Part shown: piece by piece, positions 25,192 to 32,598 of the stretch
Layout: each line of letters opens with the position of its first letter
Numbering within the stretch: position 1 is the stretch's first letter
Assembly (NCBI RefSeq): GCF_000787855.1
Contig: NZ_BBPQ01000002.1
Span: forward strand, 45,432-109,431
Direction of reading: 5' to 3'
DNA: 64,000 bases
Source: Streptacidiphilus anmyonensis
GTDB taxonomy: Bacteria > Actinomycetota > Actinomycetes > Streptomycetales > Streptomycetaceae
Notes under the pieces: model-generated
The model's input: the letters and a program-made list of their open reading frames with translations, nothing else
Told to the model about the DNA's origin: nothing
Database searches by the model: none
Made by a program: the position numbers and the translations under genes

Positions 25192-26442
25192 ATGACGATT
25201 CCAGCAGGACTGAGACGCACGGTCCTCCGGGCGCGGCGGGACACCGGCTTTCTTGCCGCTGGTGTGCTGCCGCACCTGGCGCTGGTGCCCGTGTGGGCCT
25301 GGGCGGCGACGACGACGACCGCCAGGACGGGGAACTGGCTCCTCACGGTTTCCGTGTCGGCCGTCCTGGTCCTGCTCGGCACCCCGGTGCTGACGGCCGT
25401 TCATCGGGCTCGTTACCGGGTGCTCATCGGTGTGGACGTCCCCCGGCTCACCCCCACCGCGCCGGAACAACGGACGTGGGCCTCGACCGCCCGGTGGCTC
25501 ACGGCGACGCGGCCGTGGCGCAGGATCGGCTACCACCTCCTGCTGGGCCCGCTGCTCGCGCTGCTGGAGCTGCTGGTGCTCGCGGAGGCAGCGGCGTGCC
25601 TGGCGGGCGTCATCGCCTGCACCTGGTCATGGGCGCTGCCCACCGGAATCCGCCAGGACTGGTTCGGCTACCCGACCCAGCTGCCGGCTTACACGGCGGC
25701 TGGACTCCTCCTCCTGTGCACCCTGCCCTGGACCGCGCGGGCAGTGGCCGGGGCCGAGGCGCGGCTGGCGTTGGGCCTGCTCGGGCCCAGCCGGGCGCAG
25801 CGGCTCCAGGAGCGGGTCGATCAGCTGGCCGTGAGCCGGACCGACTTGATCGAGGCCGTCGACGCGGAGCGCCGCCGGATCGAGCGCGACCTGCACGACG
25901 GCACCCAGCAGCGGTTGGTTTCCCTCGCGGTCAACCTGGGTCTGGCCATGGCCACCCGCCCGGACCTGCCGAGTGATGCCCGTGAGGTGATCGCGAGAGC
26001 GCATCTGGAGGCGAAGGAGGCGATCGTCGAACTCAACGACCTGGTGCGGGGGCTGCACCCGGCCGTGCTCGAAGACCGAGGTCTGGACGCGGCGTTGTCC
26101 GGGCTGGCTGCCCGCACGCCCCTGCCGGTGCGGCTGCGGGTCGATCTGGAGGACCGGGTGGCGCCCGACGTGGAGTCGGTCGCGTACTTCGTGATCTCTG
26201 AGGCGCTGACCAATGCAACCAAGCACGCCAACGCGATGCGCGCGGAGGTGACCGTCCGTCAGGTCGGCGAGGTGCTGCGCGTGCGCGTGACCGACGACGG
26301 GCTGGGCGGTGCCGACGCCGCCGTCGGCACGGGGCTGACCGGGCTGGCCAAGCGGGTCGGCTCCCTCGACGGGGCCTTCCACGTCAGCAGCCCCGTCGGC
26401 GGGCCCACCACCGTCACCGCGGAGCTGCCGTGCGCGCGGTGA
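25192..26442 (+). CDS. NarL-type sensor histidine kinase
   Basis: A 416-residue kinase. Four hydrophobic segments occupy the first half (FLAAGVLPHLALVPVWAWAA, LLTVSVSAVLVLLGTPVL, LLLGPLLALLELLVLAEAAAC, LPAYTAAGLLLLCTLPW). The dimerisation helix is ERRRIERDLHDGTQQRLVSLAVNLG, with the phosphorylated His in LHDG, and the ATPase domain has FVISEALTNATKHA, VTDDGLGGAD and GTGLTGLAKRV. It overlaps the response regulator by 13 bases. It is a paralogue of the kinase at 12635, but here no transporter genes adjoin. Confidence 0.93.
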   Translation: MTIPAGLRRTVLRARRDTGFLAAGVLPHLALVPVWAWAATTTTARTGNWLLTVSVSAVLVLLGTPVLTAVHRARYRVLIGVDVPRLTPTAPEQRTWASTARWLTATRPWRRIGYHLLLGPLLALLELLVLAEAAACLAGVIACTWSWALPTGIRQDWFGYPTQLPAYTAAGLLLLCTLPWTARAVAGAEARLALGLLGPSRAQRLQERVDQLAVSRTDLIEAVDAERRRIERDLHDGTQQRLVSLAVNLGLAMATRPDLPSDAREVIARAHLEAKEAIVELNDLVRGLHPAVLEDRGLDAALSGLAARTPLPVRLRVDLEDRVAPDVESVAYFVISEALTNATKHANAMRAEVTVRQVGEVLRVRVTDDGLGGADAAVGTGLTGLAKRVGSLDGAFHVSSPVGGPTTVTAELPCAR

Positions 26443-27080
26443 TCGCCGAGGATTCGGTGTTGTTGCGGGTCGGCCTGATCAAGGTGCTGGAGATGGGCGG
26501 GTTCCAGGTCGCCGCGGAAGCCGGCGACGCCGAGGGGCTGTTGGCGGCAGTGGCGGAGCACCGGCCCGAACTCGCCTTGATCGACGTCCGAATGCCGCCC
26601 GGCTTCACCGACGAGGGGGTGCGGGCGGCGATGGAGATCCGTCGGCGCTGGCCGGGGACGCCGGTGGTGCTGCTTTCGCAGTACGTGGAGGAGCGGTACG
26701 CGGCCGACCTGCTGTCCGCGAACACCAGCGGTGTGGGCTACCTGCTCAAGCAGCGGGTTGCCGATGTCGCCGACTTCGTGGCGGCGGTCCGGCGAGTGGC
26801 GGACGGGGGCACGGCCCTGGACCCTCAGGTCGTCGCCCAGTTGCTGCTGCGGCGCGACAGCGACCCGCTCGCGCGGCTGACCCCCCGCGAACGGGAGGTG
26901 CTCGGCCTGATGGCCGAAGGGCGTTCCAATGCCGGCATCGCGCAGGCGCTGGTGGTCAGTGAGAGCGCCGTGGCGAAGCACATCAACAACATCTTCGCCA
27001 AGCTCGACCTGCCCGTGGTCGACGCGGACCACCGCCGCGTCCTGGCCGTGCTGCGGTTCCTCGGAACGTCCCGGGCCTGA
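26430..27080 (+). CDS. NarL/LuxR-family response regulator
   Basis: A 216-residue regulator. The receiver has acidic residues in AVIAEDSVLLR, phospho-Asp in LALIDVRMPP and Lys in YLLKQRV. The LuxR domain is LTPREREVLGLMAEGRSNAGIAQAL and AVAKHINNIFAKLDL. The GTG at 26430, five bases after GGAG, gives the expected MRAVIAED N-terminus; a GTG at 26439 would cut into the first beta strand. Its gene is followed after 160 bases by the prnB-like gene, which is a plausible target. Confidence 0.93.
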   Translation: MRAVIAEDSVLLRVGLIKVLEMGGFQVAAEAGDAEGLLAAVAEHRPELALIDVRMPPGFTDEGVRAAMEIRRRWPGTPVVLLSQYVEERYAADLLSANTSGVGYLLKQRVADVADFVAAVRRVADGGTALDPQVVAQLLLRRDSDPLARLTPREREVLGLMAEGRSNAGIAQALVVSESAVAKHINNIFAKLDLPVVDADHRRVLAVLRFLGTSRA

Positions 27081-27146
27081 CCTTCCCGACTCCTCTTCCA
27101 TACGCAGTTCGTAGCGGAACAGCCGCTCCGAATAAGTCCCGACCTC

Positions 27147-27219
27147 GGAATGGCGCATTCCTCCCCCAGTTCCGTTCGCAATCACATGAATTGCACGCAC
27201 ACCTGTGCGAGAGTGTGAT
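27147..27219 (+). promoter_or_regulatory. Cluster of inverted repeats upstream of the prnB-like gene
   Basis: Three dyads are visible in this comparatively AT-rich gap. GGAATG/CATTCC lies at 27147-27161 (three-base centre). CGCACA/TGTGCG lies at 27196-27209 (two-base centre). ATCACA/TGTGAT lies at 27181-27186 and 27214-27219, enclosing the second dyad. The last ends six bases before the GGGGGAGG Shine-Dalgarno. They are candidate operators for a pathway regulator, or leader hairpins. Confidence 0.55.
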
Positions 27220-27240
27220 CAACTGGGGGAGGTTGGGATT

Positions 27241-28320
27241 GTGCAATTAACTGATTCGTTCTGCCTCGATGTCGCCGTGCGGGACCCGCTGAGGGCGGAC
27301 GACCTGCTGGCCGCACTGCCCGAGGTCAACGCACGCGCGGACACCGAAACGCTGGCCCGCATGCTGGGGGATCTGGCCGACGCCGCCGCACACGCCGAAA
27401 TCGGCACCACCGGGGACCGGCTGGCCGCCATGCGGGACCTGGGGATGCTGCTCGGCTCGCTGCGCAGGCACGAAGTGGAACCGCTGAGCGCCGTACCGCG
27501 GGCACAGCCGTTACTGCTGGATCTCGGCGCCGCGGTCGGCATGGCGCCCCGCGACACCGTGCTGCACTACGGCCCGTGGAATCCGACCGGGCCCCGGCGC
27601 CGGATGTACCTGGGAGCGGCGGAGGAGCACGTTCTGATCGACTCGGTGCTCCGCACCGCCCCCGCCATCGAGCAGGCGGCGCTCCACCTCGCGGAGCTCA
27701 CCGAACTCGACCCGGCCGGGCCCGAGTTCGCGGAGGTCTGCGCCGCCGCGGACCAGCGGTTGGCGGTGCTGCCCGAGATGATCGGACGGGTGGCCCGGGA
27801 GGTCGACCCGTCCGCCTTCTTCGCGGCCCGCCTGCGCCCGTACATGGAGGACGTCCTGATCGACGGGCACCGCTACTACGGGCCGGCGGCGGCCCATGTG
27901 CCGTTGTACCTCGTGGACCACCTGCTCTGGTCCTGCGACCGGCCCGATCCCGTCCAGGCCGCGCTCCAGGAGGAACTGGTCGAGTACGGCCTGCCCGACT
28001 GGGGCCGGCTCTACCGCAAGCACGTCAGCGGCGCCTCGGTGGTCACCGCCCTGGTCGAGCGGCTGCGCGGCGCCGGGCCGGAGCCGGACGCCCAGCTGCT
28101 GCGCTCGGCGGACGCGGTCGCCCGGATCCTGCGGACGCTGATCACCTTCCGCGGCCGCCATGTCCGGCTGGTCCGGCAGGCGTACACCGACGCCACCCCG
28201 TACGGGACGGGCAGCGCCGGCGCGGCGCCCGAGGTGGTCCAGCTGATCCTGGACCTCACCCGCCAGTGCGCCCAGCAGCTGCGACCCCGACTCAGCCGAC
28301 CCGTCGACCCCAGGCCGTGA
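27241..28320 (+). CDS. PrnB-family heme enzyme (monodechloroaminopyrrolnitrin synthase-like; IDO/TDO superfamily)
   Basis: A 359-residue protein, the same length class as Pseudomonas PrnB (about 361). From memory of that sequence the following match in order: LDVAVRDPLRADDLLAALPEVN, AAMRDLGMLLGSLRRHEVEP, VLHYGPWNPTG (109-117), RLRPYMEDVLIDGHRYYGP, HVPLYLVDHLLW (219-230) and LITFRGRHVRLVRQAY. His307 occupies the place of the axial heme ligand. The loop YGTGSAG (321-327) is equivalent to the glycine-rich active-site segment. PrnB rearranges 7-chlorotryptophan to a phenylpyrrole, so a tryptophan-derived substrate is inferred. The GTG at 27241 follows GGGGGAGG by eight bases. Two TTA codons (residues 3 and 91) imply bldA dependence. 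No halogenase or prnC/prnD homologue is nearby. Confidence 0.85.
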   Translation: MQLTDSFCLDVAVRDPLRADDLLAALPEVNARADTETLARMLGDLADAAAHAEIGTTGDRLAAMRDLGMLLGSLRRHEVEPLSAVPRAQPLLLDLGAAVGMAPRDTVLHYGPWNPTGPRRRMYLGAAEEHVLIDSVLRTAPAIEQAALHLAELTELDPAGPEFAEVCAAADQRLAVLPEMIGRVAREVDPSAFFAARLRPYMEDVLIDGHRYYGPAAAHVPLYLVDHLLWSCDRPDPVQAALQEELVEYGLPDWGRLYRKHVSGASVVTALVERLRGAGPEPDAQLLRSADAVARILRTLITFRGRHVRLVRQAYTDATPYGTGSAGAAPEVVQLILDLTRQCAQQLRPRLSRPVDPRP

Positions 28321-29086
28321 CCATGAAGTTGGGCACGTGCATGACGCCCTGACGTTCGGTCAGTTCGATCGTCGCGTCGAGGTCGGCATCGGTCAGCAGA
28401 CCGGTGCCGACCAGGCGCGGCCGAAGCCTGCGCAGGGTCAGCCCGAGGAAGGCCGTGCCCCCGGGCAGCAGCGGAGCGTGCACCCGCGCGGCCACCTCGA
28501 CCAGCCCGGCCGACGCCAGCGCCTCGGGCAGCCGACGTCCATATCCGGCGTCCACTCCGGCCGCGGTGAACGCCGCCTCCAGCGCCCGGAACAGCCGCCC
28601 CGCCAACTCCTCGGAGCCGGACGGCCAGTACCGCGCCACCGCGTCGGCCATCGGGCCCTCGACGTCGAAGTCCTCCAGCACCACCCAGCCGCCGGGGCGG
28701 GCGGCGGCCACCAGGCGCCGCAGCGCCTCGTCCCGCTCCGGGATGTGCTCCACCACCGCACGGGCGTGCACCAGATCGAACGCGCCCTCCGGCAGCGGAT
28801 CGGCCATCAGGTCGTGCTGCCGCACCTCCAGGCCGGGAACGTCCACGCCGAGCGCGAAACGCGGATCCAGATCCACGGCCAGCACCCGGCCGGTGCCGCC
28901 GACCCGCTCCGCGAGCCAGCGTGCGACGCTCCCGGCTCCGCACCCCACCTCCAGGCAGCGCCACCCCTCGCCGACGCCCAGCGCCGCGAGCCGCTCCCTG
29001 GTCGGGCCGTCGTAGACGGCCTCCAGCGAAGCCAGGCGATCCCGCTCGCTCTCCCAGGTCTGTTCGAACACATACGACTCAACCAT
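28292..29086 (-). CDS. Class I SAM-dependent methyltransferase
   Basis: A 264-residue enzyme. SAM-binding motif I is CLEVGCGAGSVARWLAERVG (about 50-69), followed by VLAVDLDPRFA, QHDLMADPLP, FDLVHARAVVEHIPER, and PGGWVVLEDFDVEGP for post-motif strands. The substrate domain cannot be assigned. GGGGGAGC precedes the ATG at 29086. Its 3' end overlaps the prnB-like gene tail to tail by 29 bases, so the two are antisense at their ends. It could modify the product of that enzyme, but this is only an inference from proximity. Confidence 0.88.
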   Translation of the reverse strand: MVESYVFEQTWESERDRLASLEAVYDGPTRERLAALGVGEGWRCLEVGCGAGSVARWLAERVGGTGRVLAVDLDPRFALGVDVPGLEVRQHDLMADPLPEGAFDLVHARAVVEHIPERDEALRRLVAAARPGGWVVLEDFDVEGPMADAVARYWPSGSEELAGRLFRALEAAFTAAGVDAGYGRRLPEALASAGLVEVAARVHAPLLPGGTAFLGLTLRRLRPRLVGTGLLTDADLDATIELTERQGVMHVPNFMVTAWGRRVG

Positions 29087-29127
29087 CGGCGCTCCCCCAT
29101 TGTGCGTCGCGGATCTTGGCCCACTGT

Positions 29128-29161
29128 ATCCGAGCCCGCTCCGCATCCGAGCCCGCTCCGC
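29128..29161. repeat. 17-bp perfect tandem duplication in the prfC upstream region
   Basis: The unit atccgagcccgctccgc occurs at 29128-29144 and again at 29145-29161 without mismatch. A TAGAGT hexamer (-10-like) follows at 29175-29180, so the repeat lies at about the -35 region of a possible prfC promoter. Confidence 0.8.
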
Positions 29162-29242
29162 CCGGCCGGGCAGGTAGAGTGGTGCGGTTGCCCCGAACGG
29201 CATGCCGTAGAACGAGACCGTGCGAAGGACCTGAGGAACGAC

Positions 29243-30856
29243 GTGAGCACCGACTCCCCCGCCACCGCTGCCCAGGTTCTGCAGGAGGCCTCGCGCCGCC
29301 GCACCTTCGCCGTCATCTCGCACCCCGACGCCGGCAAGTCGACGCTGACCGAGGCGCTGGCGCTGCACGCGCAGGCGATCACCTCGGCCGGCGCCGTGCA
29401 CGGCAAGGGCGGGCGCAAGGGCGTCACGTCCGACTGGATGGAGCTGGAGCGGGACCGAGGCATCTCGGTGACCTCCGCAGCGCTGCAGTTCGGGCACCGC
29501 GACCACGTGATGAACCTCGTCGACACCCCCGGCCACGCCGACTTCTCCGAGGACACCTACCGCGTGCTGTCCGCGGTCGACTGCGCGATCATGCTGGTCG
29601 ACGCGGCCAAGGGTCTGGAGGAGCAGACCCGCAAGCTCTTCTCGGTCTGCCGCCACCGCGGCGTGCCGGTGATCACCTTCATCAACAAGTGGGACCGCCG
29701 TGGTCGCGAGGCGCTGGAGCTGCTGGACGACATCCAGAACATCCTGGAGATCACGCCCGTCCCGCAGGTCTGGCCGGTCGGCAACGCGGGCAACTTCCGC
29801 GGCCTGGTCGAGGCGGCGGACACCGAGCAGTTCCTGAAGTACACCCGCGTCCCCGGCGGCACCCACGAGGCCGTGGAGGAGCGGATGGACGCCGCCGCGG
29901 CCGAGACCGTCGAGGGCGAGCTGTGGCCGACCGCGCTGGAGGAGCTGGAGCTCGCGCTCGACTCCGGGCCGGGCTGGGACCCGCAGGCCTTCCGCGAGGG
30001 CAAGATCACCCCGGTCTTCTTCGGCTCCGCACTCACCAACATCGGCGTCCGGCTGCTGCTCGACGCCGTCGTGGACCTGGCCCCCTCCCCCGACGCGCGC
30101 GAGATGGCCAACGGCGACCGCCGCCCGGTGGAGGAGGAGTTCTCCGGCGTGGTGTTCAAGATCCAGGCCAACATGGACCCGGCCCACCGCGACCGCATCG
30201 CGTTCATCCGCGTCTGCTCCGGCGTCTTCGAGCGCGGCATGAACGTGACCCGCGCCGCCTCCGGCCGCTCGCTGGCGACCAAGTACGCGCACACCGTCTT
30301 CGGCGCGGAGCGCACCGTCGCCGACATCTGCTACCCCGGCGACGTGGTCGGCCTGATCAACGCGACCGCGCTGCGGGTCGGCGACACACTCTTCGTCGGC
30401 AAGAAGGCCGAGTTCCCGCCGCTGCCGGCGTTCGCCCCCGAGCACTTCGCCGTGGCCCGCCCGAAGGACATCAGCCGCAGCAAGCAGTTCCGCAAGGGCA
30501 TCTCGCAGCTGGACGAGGAAGGCGTCGTCCAGGTCCTCACCTCGGACCGCCGCGGCGACCAGGCCCCGGTGCTGGCCGCCGTCGGCCCCATGCAGTTCGA
30601 CGTCGTGCTGCACCGCATGGAGCACGAGTTCTCCTCGCCGATCGTGCTGGAGCGCCTGCCCTACTCGCTCGCCCGCGTCACCGACGCGGCCGGCGCGGAC
30701 GTGCTGAACAAGGCCCGCCTGGTCACCGGCGAGCCGCTGACCCGCCGCAGCGACAACGCGATGCTCGCGCTGTTCGGCGACAAGTGGCAGCTGAACAGCT
30801 TCGTCCGGGGCAACCCGGACGTGAAGCTGGAGACGCTGATCGCCACCGCGGACTAG
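29243..30856 (+). CDS. prfC: Peptide chain release factor 3 (GTPase)
   Basis: A 537-residue translational GTPase that recycles class I release factors from the ribosome. G-domain motifs are ISHPDAGKSTLTE (P-loop), DRGISVTSA (switch I), VDTPGHADFSEDTYR (switch II) and NKWDRRGRE. Domain II includes FKIQANMDPAHRDRIAFIR and the C-terminal part RLPYSLARV. The GTG at 29243 after GAGGAA fits the family start; a much longer upstream frame is excluded by the divergent methyltransferase gene. The stop codon overlaps the stop of the convergent sigma-factor gene within the sequence CTAG. Confidence 0.96.
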   Translation: MSTDSPATAAQVLQEASRRRTFAVISHPDAGKSTLTEALALHAQAITSAGAVHGKGGRKGVTSDWMELERDRGISVTSAALQFGHRDHVMNLVDTPGHADFSEDTYRVLSAVDCAIMLVDAAKGLEEQTRKLFSVCRHRGVPVITFINKWDRRGREALELLDDIQNILEITPVPQVWPVGNAGNFRGLVEAADTEQFLKYTRVPGGTHEAVEERMDAAAAETVEGELWPTALEELELALDSGPGWDPQAFREGKITPVFFGSALTNIGVRLLLDAVVDLAPSPDAREMANGDRRPVEEEFSGVVFKIQANMDPAHRDRIAFIRVCSGVFERGMNVTRAASGRSLATKYAHTVFGAERTVADICYPGDVVGLINATALRVGDTLFVGKKAEFPPLPAFAPEHFAVARPKDISRSKQFRKGISQLDEEGVVQVLTSDRRGDQAPVLAAVGPMQFDVVLHRMEHEFSSPIVLERLPYSLARVTDAAGADVLNKARLVTGEPLTRRSDNAMLALFGDKWQLNSFVRGNPDVKLETLIATAD

Positions 30857-31824
30857 CGACTCCCGGAGGGGCGGTTGCCGGACGGGCGGTTCCCGGAGGG
30901 GCGGTTCCCGGACTGGCGGGCCTCCCGGAACTCGCGGGAGACCTCCCAGGCGTCCGCGACCGGGCCGACGTGGCCCAGCTTGTCGGGGTTGAGCACGATG
31001 CGGATCGCCTGGATCTGCCCGTCGAGCACGTCCAGTTCGAGAGTGTGCAACACCTTCCCGTCGCGGTCGCGGACGATCGCGCCCGGCTGGCCGTTGATCG
31101 CGTGGGGCTCGGTCGTGAGACCGAGCCGGGCCAGACCCGGGAAGACGGCGGCCAGCAGCCGGGCCACCTTGTCGGCGCCCATGATCGCCCGAGCCAGCTG
31201 CGGAGCCTTGCCGCCGCCGTCGCCGACCATGGAGACGTCGGCGGCGAGCAGGTGCCGCAGGCCCTCGACGTCGCCCTCGCGCAGCGCGTCGAAGAACCGC
31301 GCGGCGAGTTCCTCACGCTCCTTGCGGTCGGCCTCGAAGCGGGGCCGGCCGGCGTTCATGTGACGCCGGGCCCGCACCACGAGCTGGCGGCAGGCCTCCT
31401 CGGAGCGTCCGACGGCGGAGGCGATCTCGGGGAAGCCGAAGTCGAACACCTCACGCAGCACGAAGACCGCCCGCTCCAGCGGGCTGAGCCGCTCCAGCAG
31501 CAACAGCGCCGCTGTCGAGACGGAGTCGGCCAGCTCGGCCGAGCGGGCCGGGTCCTGGTACGGGTCGACGAGCAGCGGCTCGGGGAACCACGGCCCGATG
31601 TACTCCTCCCGCTGGACCCGGGCGGAGCGCAGCACGTCGATGGAGATCCGGGTGACCACCGCGGAGAGGAAGGACTTGGTCGACCTCGGCTCGGTGTCGG
31701 TGGCCTCGAAGCGCAGCCAGGACTCCTGGACCGCGTCCTCGGCCTCGCCGACGCTGCCGAGGATCCGGTAGGCGATGGAGAACAGCAGCGGCCGCAGCTC
31801 CGCGAACTCCTCGACCTTGCTCAT
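30853..31824 (-). CDS. ECF41-family RNA polymerase sigma factor (SigJ-like) with SnoaL-type C-terminal domain
   Basis: A 323-residue sigma factor. Region 2 is FSIAYRILGSVGEAEDAVQESWLRFEA and region 4 VFVLREVFDFGFPEIASAVGRSEEACRQLVVRARR, each quoted in pieces. The C-terminal NTF2/SnoaL-like extension carries the ECF41 hallmarks WFPEP in the linker (79-83), DGGGK (202-206) and NPDKL near 280. In ECF41 factors this extension replaces an anti-sigma factor and tunes activity. The neighbouring carboxymuconolactone-decarboxylase gene is a recognised ECF41 target class. The C-terminus ends in SGNRP repeats. It is convergent with prfC, sharing four bases. Confidence 0.93.
   Translation of the reverse strand: MSKVEEFAELRPLLFSIAYRILGSVGEAEDAVQESWLRFEATDTEPRSTKSFLSAVVTRISIDVLRSARVQREEYIGPWFPEPLLVDPYQDPARSAELADSVSTAALLLLERLSPLERAVFVLREVFDFGFPEIASAVGRSEEACRQLVVRARRHMNAGRPRFEADRKEREELAARFFDALREGDVEGLRHLLAADVSMVGDGGGKAPQLARAIMGADKVARLLAAVFPGLARLGLTTEPHAINGQPGAIVRDRDGKVLHTLELDVLDGQIQAIRIVLNPDKLGHVGPVADAWEVSREFREARQSGNRPSGNRPSGNRPSGSR
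30864..30923 (-). repeat. In-frame 15-bp tandem repeat, four copies, in the sigma factor C-terminus
   Basis: Units of cgga(g/c)gggcggttcc occupy 30864-30923, the last copy diverged. They encode the repeated pentapeptide SGNRP at the extreme C-terminus of the ECF41 factor, outside the conserved NPDKL region. Confidence 0.9.
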
Positions 31825-31881
31825 TCCGCCGTCCTTTCCCTTTTCCCCGGCCCGCCTGCCCTGCCCTGTTCTGCCTCTGTC

Positions 31882-32358
31882 TCAGTGCAACTGCCCGGCG
31901 ACGTAGTCGCCGACGCACGGCTGCCGGGTGATGATGTTCATCCGGTTCACCATGTTCATGAACCCGATGTGGATCACCAGCGCGGTGAGCTGGTCGGCGT
32001 CGAAGTGCCGGGCGGCGTTCTCCCACACCCCGTCGCCGACCCCTTCGGCCGCGTCCGCGACCCGGGTCCCCTCCTCCGCGAGAGCGAGCGCGGCCCGCTC
32101 GGCCTCGCTGAAGACGGCGGCCTCCCGCCACCCGGCCACCAGCGCCAACCGCACCGGGCTCTCGCCGGCCGCGAGCGCCTCCTTGGCGTGCATGTCCAGG
32201 CACACGGCGCAGCCGTTGATCTGGCTCACCCGGGTCGAGACGAGCTCCTGCAGCGTGACCGGCAGCCCCGACTCCCTGATGATCTTGCCCGCGGCCATGA
32301 AGTGCTTGAGGGCCTTGCCGGAGACGGGAGCGGCGAAGAAGTCGAGTCGCGCGTCCAT
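31882..32358 (-). CDS. Carboxymuconolactone decarboxylase family protein (AhpD-like)
   Basis: A 158-residue protein with the AhpD/CMD core: the redox pair CAVCLDMH (CxxC with the His two positions later) at about 50-57, and the helices LVSTRVSQINGCAVC and ALVIHIGFMNMVNRMNI. Such proteins act as peroxide-reducing partners. It precedes the ECF41 sigma gene by 57 bases on the same strand, the standard ECF41 arrangement in which the sigma factor drives this operon. GGAGGAAC precedes the ATG. Confidence 0.92.
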   Translation of the reverse strand: MDARLDFFAAPVSGKALKHFMAAGKIIRESGLPVTLQELVSTRVSQINGCAVCLDMHAKEALAAGESPVRLALVAGWREAAVFSEAERAALALAEEGTRVADAAEGVGDGVWENAARHFDADQLTALVIHIGFMNMVNRMNIITRQPCVGDYVAGQLH

Positions 32359-32397
32359 GGTGTGTTCCTCCGTACTCGTGAGTGCCTACACCCCCGA

Positions 32398-32424
32398 GAC
32401 GACCGAACCCTCCCGCCCGTGACA
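32398..32424 (-). promoter_or_regulatory. ECF41-type promoter for the CMD-sigma operon
   Basis: On the minus strand TGTCACG (32418-32424) is followed after exactly 16 bases by CGTC (32398-32401), 39 bases before the ATG of the carboxymuconolactone decarboxylase gene. The published ECF41 consensus is TGTCACA, a 16-base spacer and CGTC. Six of seven -35 positions and all four -10 positions match, so the operon is probably autoregulated. Confidence 0.8.
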
Positions 32425-32598
32425 TCACCGCATGTGACCTGGCCCACACCCGCAAGGTCGCGGCGCGCTCGACGGTGGTCGGCGCGGCCCGGAGCAACCG
32501 CCACGCCGCCCCCTGCGTCAGGGCCGTTGAGCGGATCGTTCGGCGCGGCAGCCGAGCGGGCTCATGTCCTGATCACCGGCCCGATCCCGGGGGGAAAC

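Noticed and set aside
28292-30625. A 777-codon minus-strand open frame running through prfC
   Set aside because: Only the 264 codons from 29086 show methyltransferase motifs; the rest is antisense to prfC.
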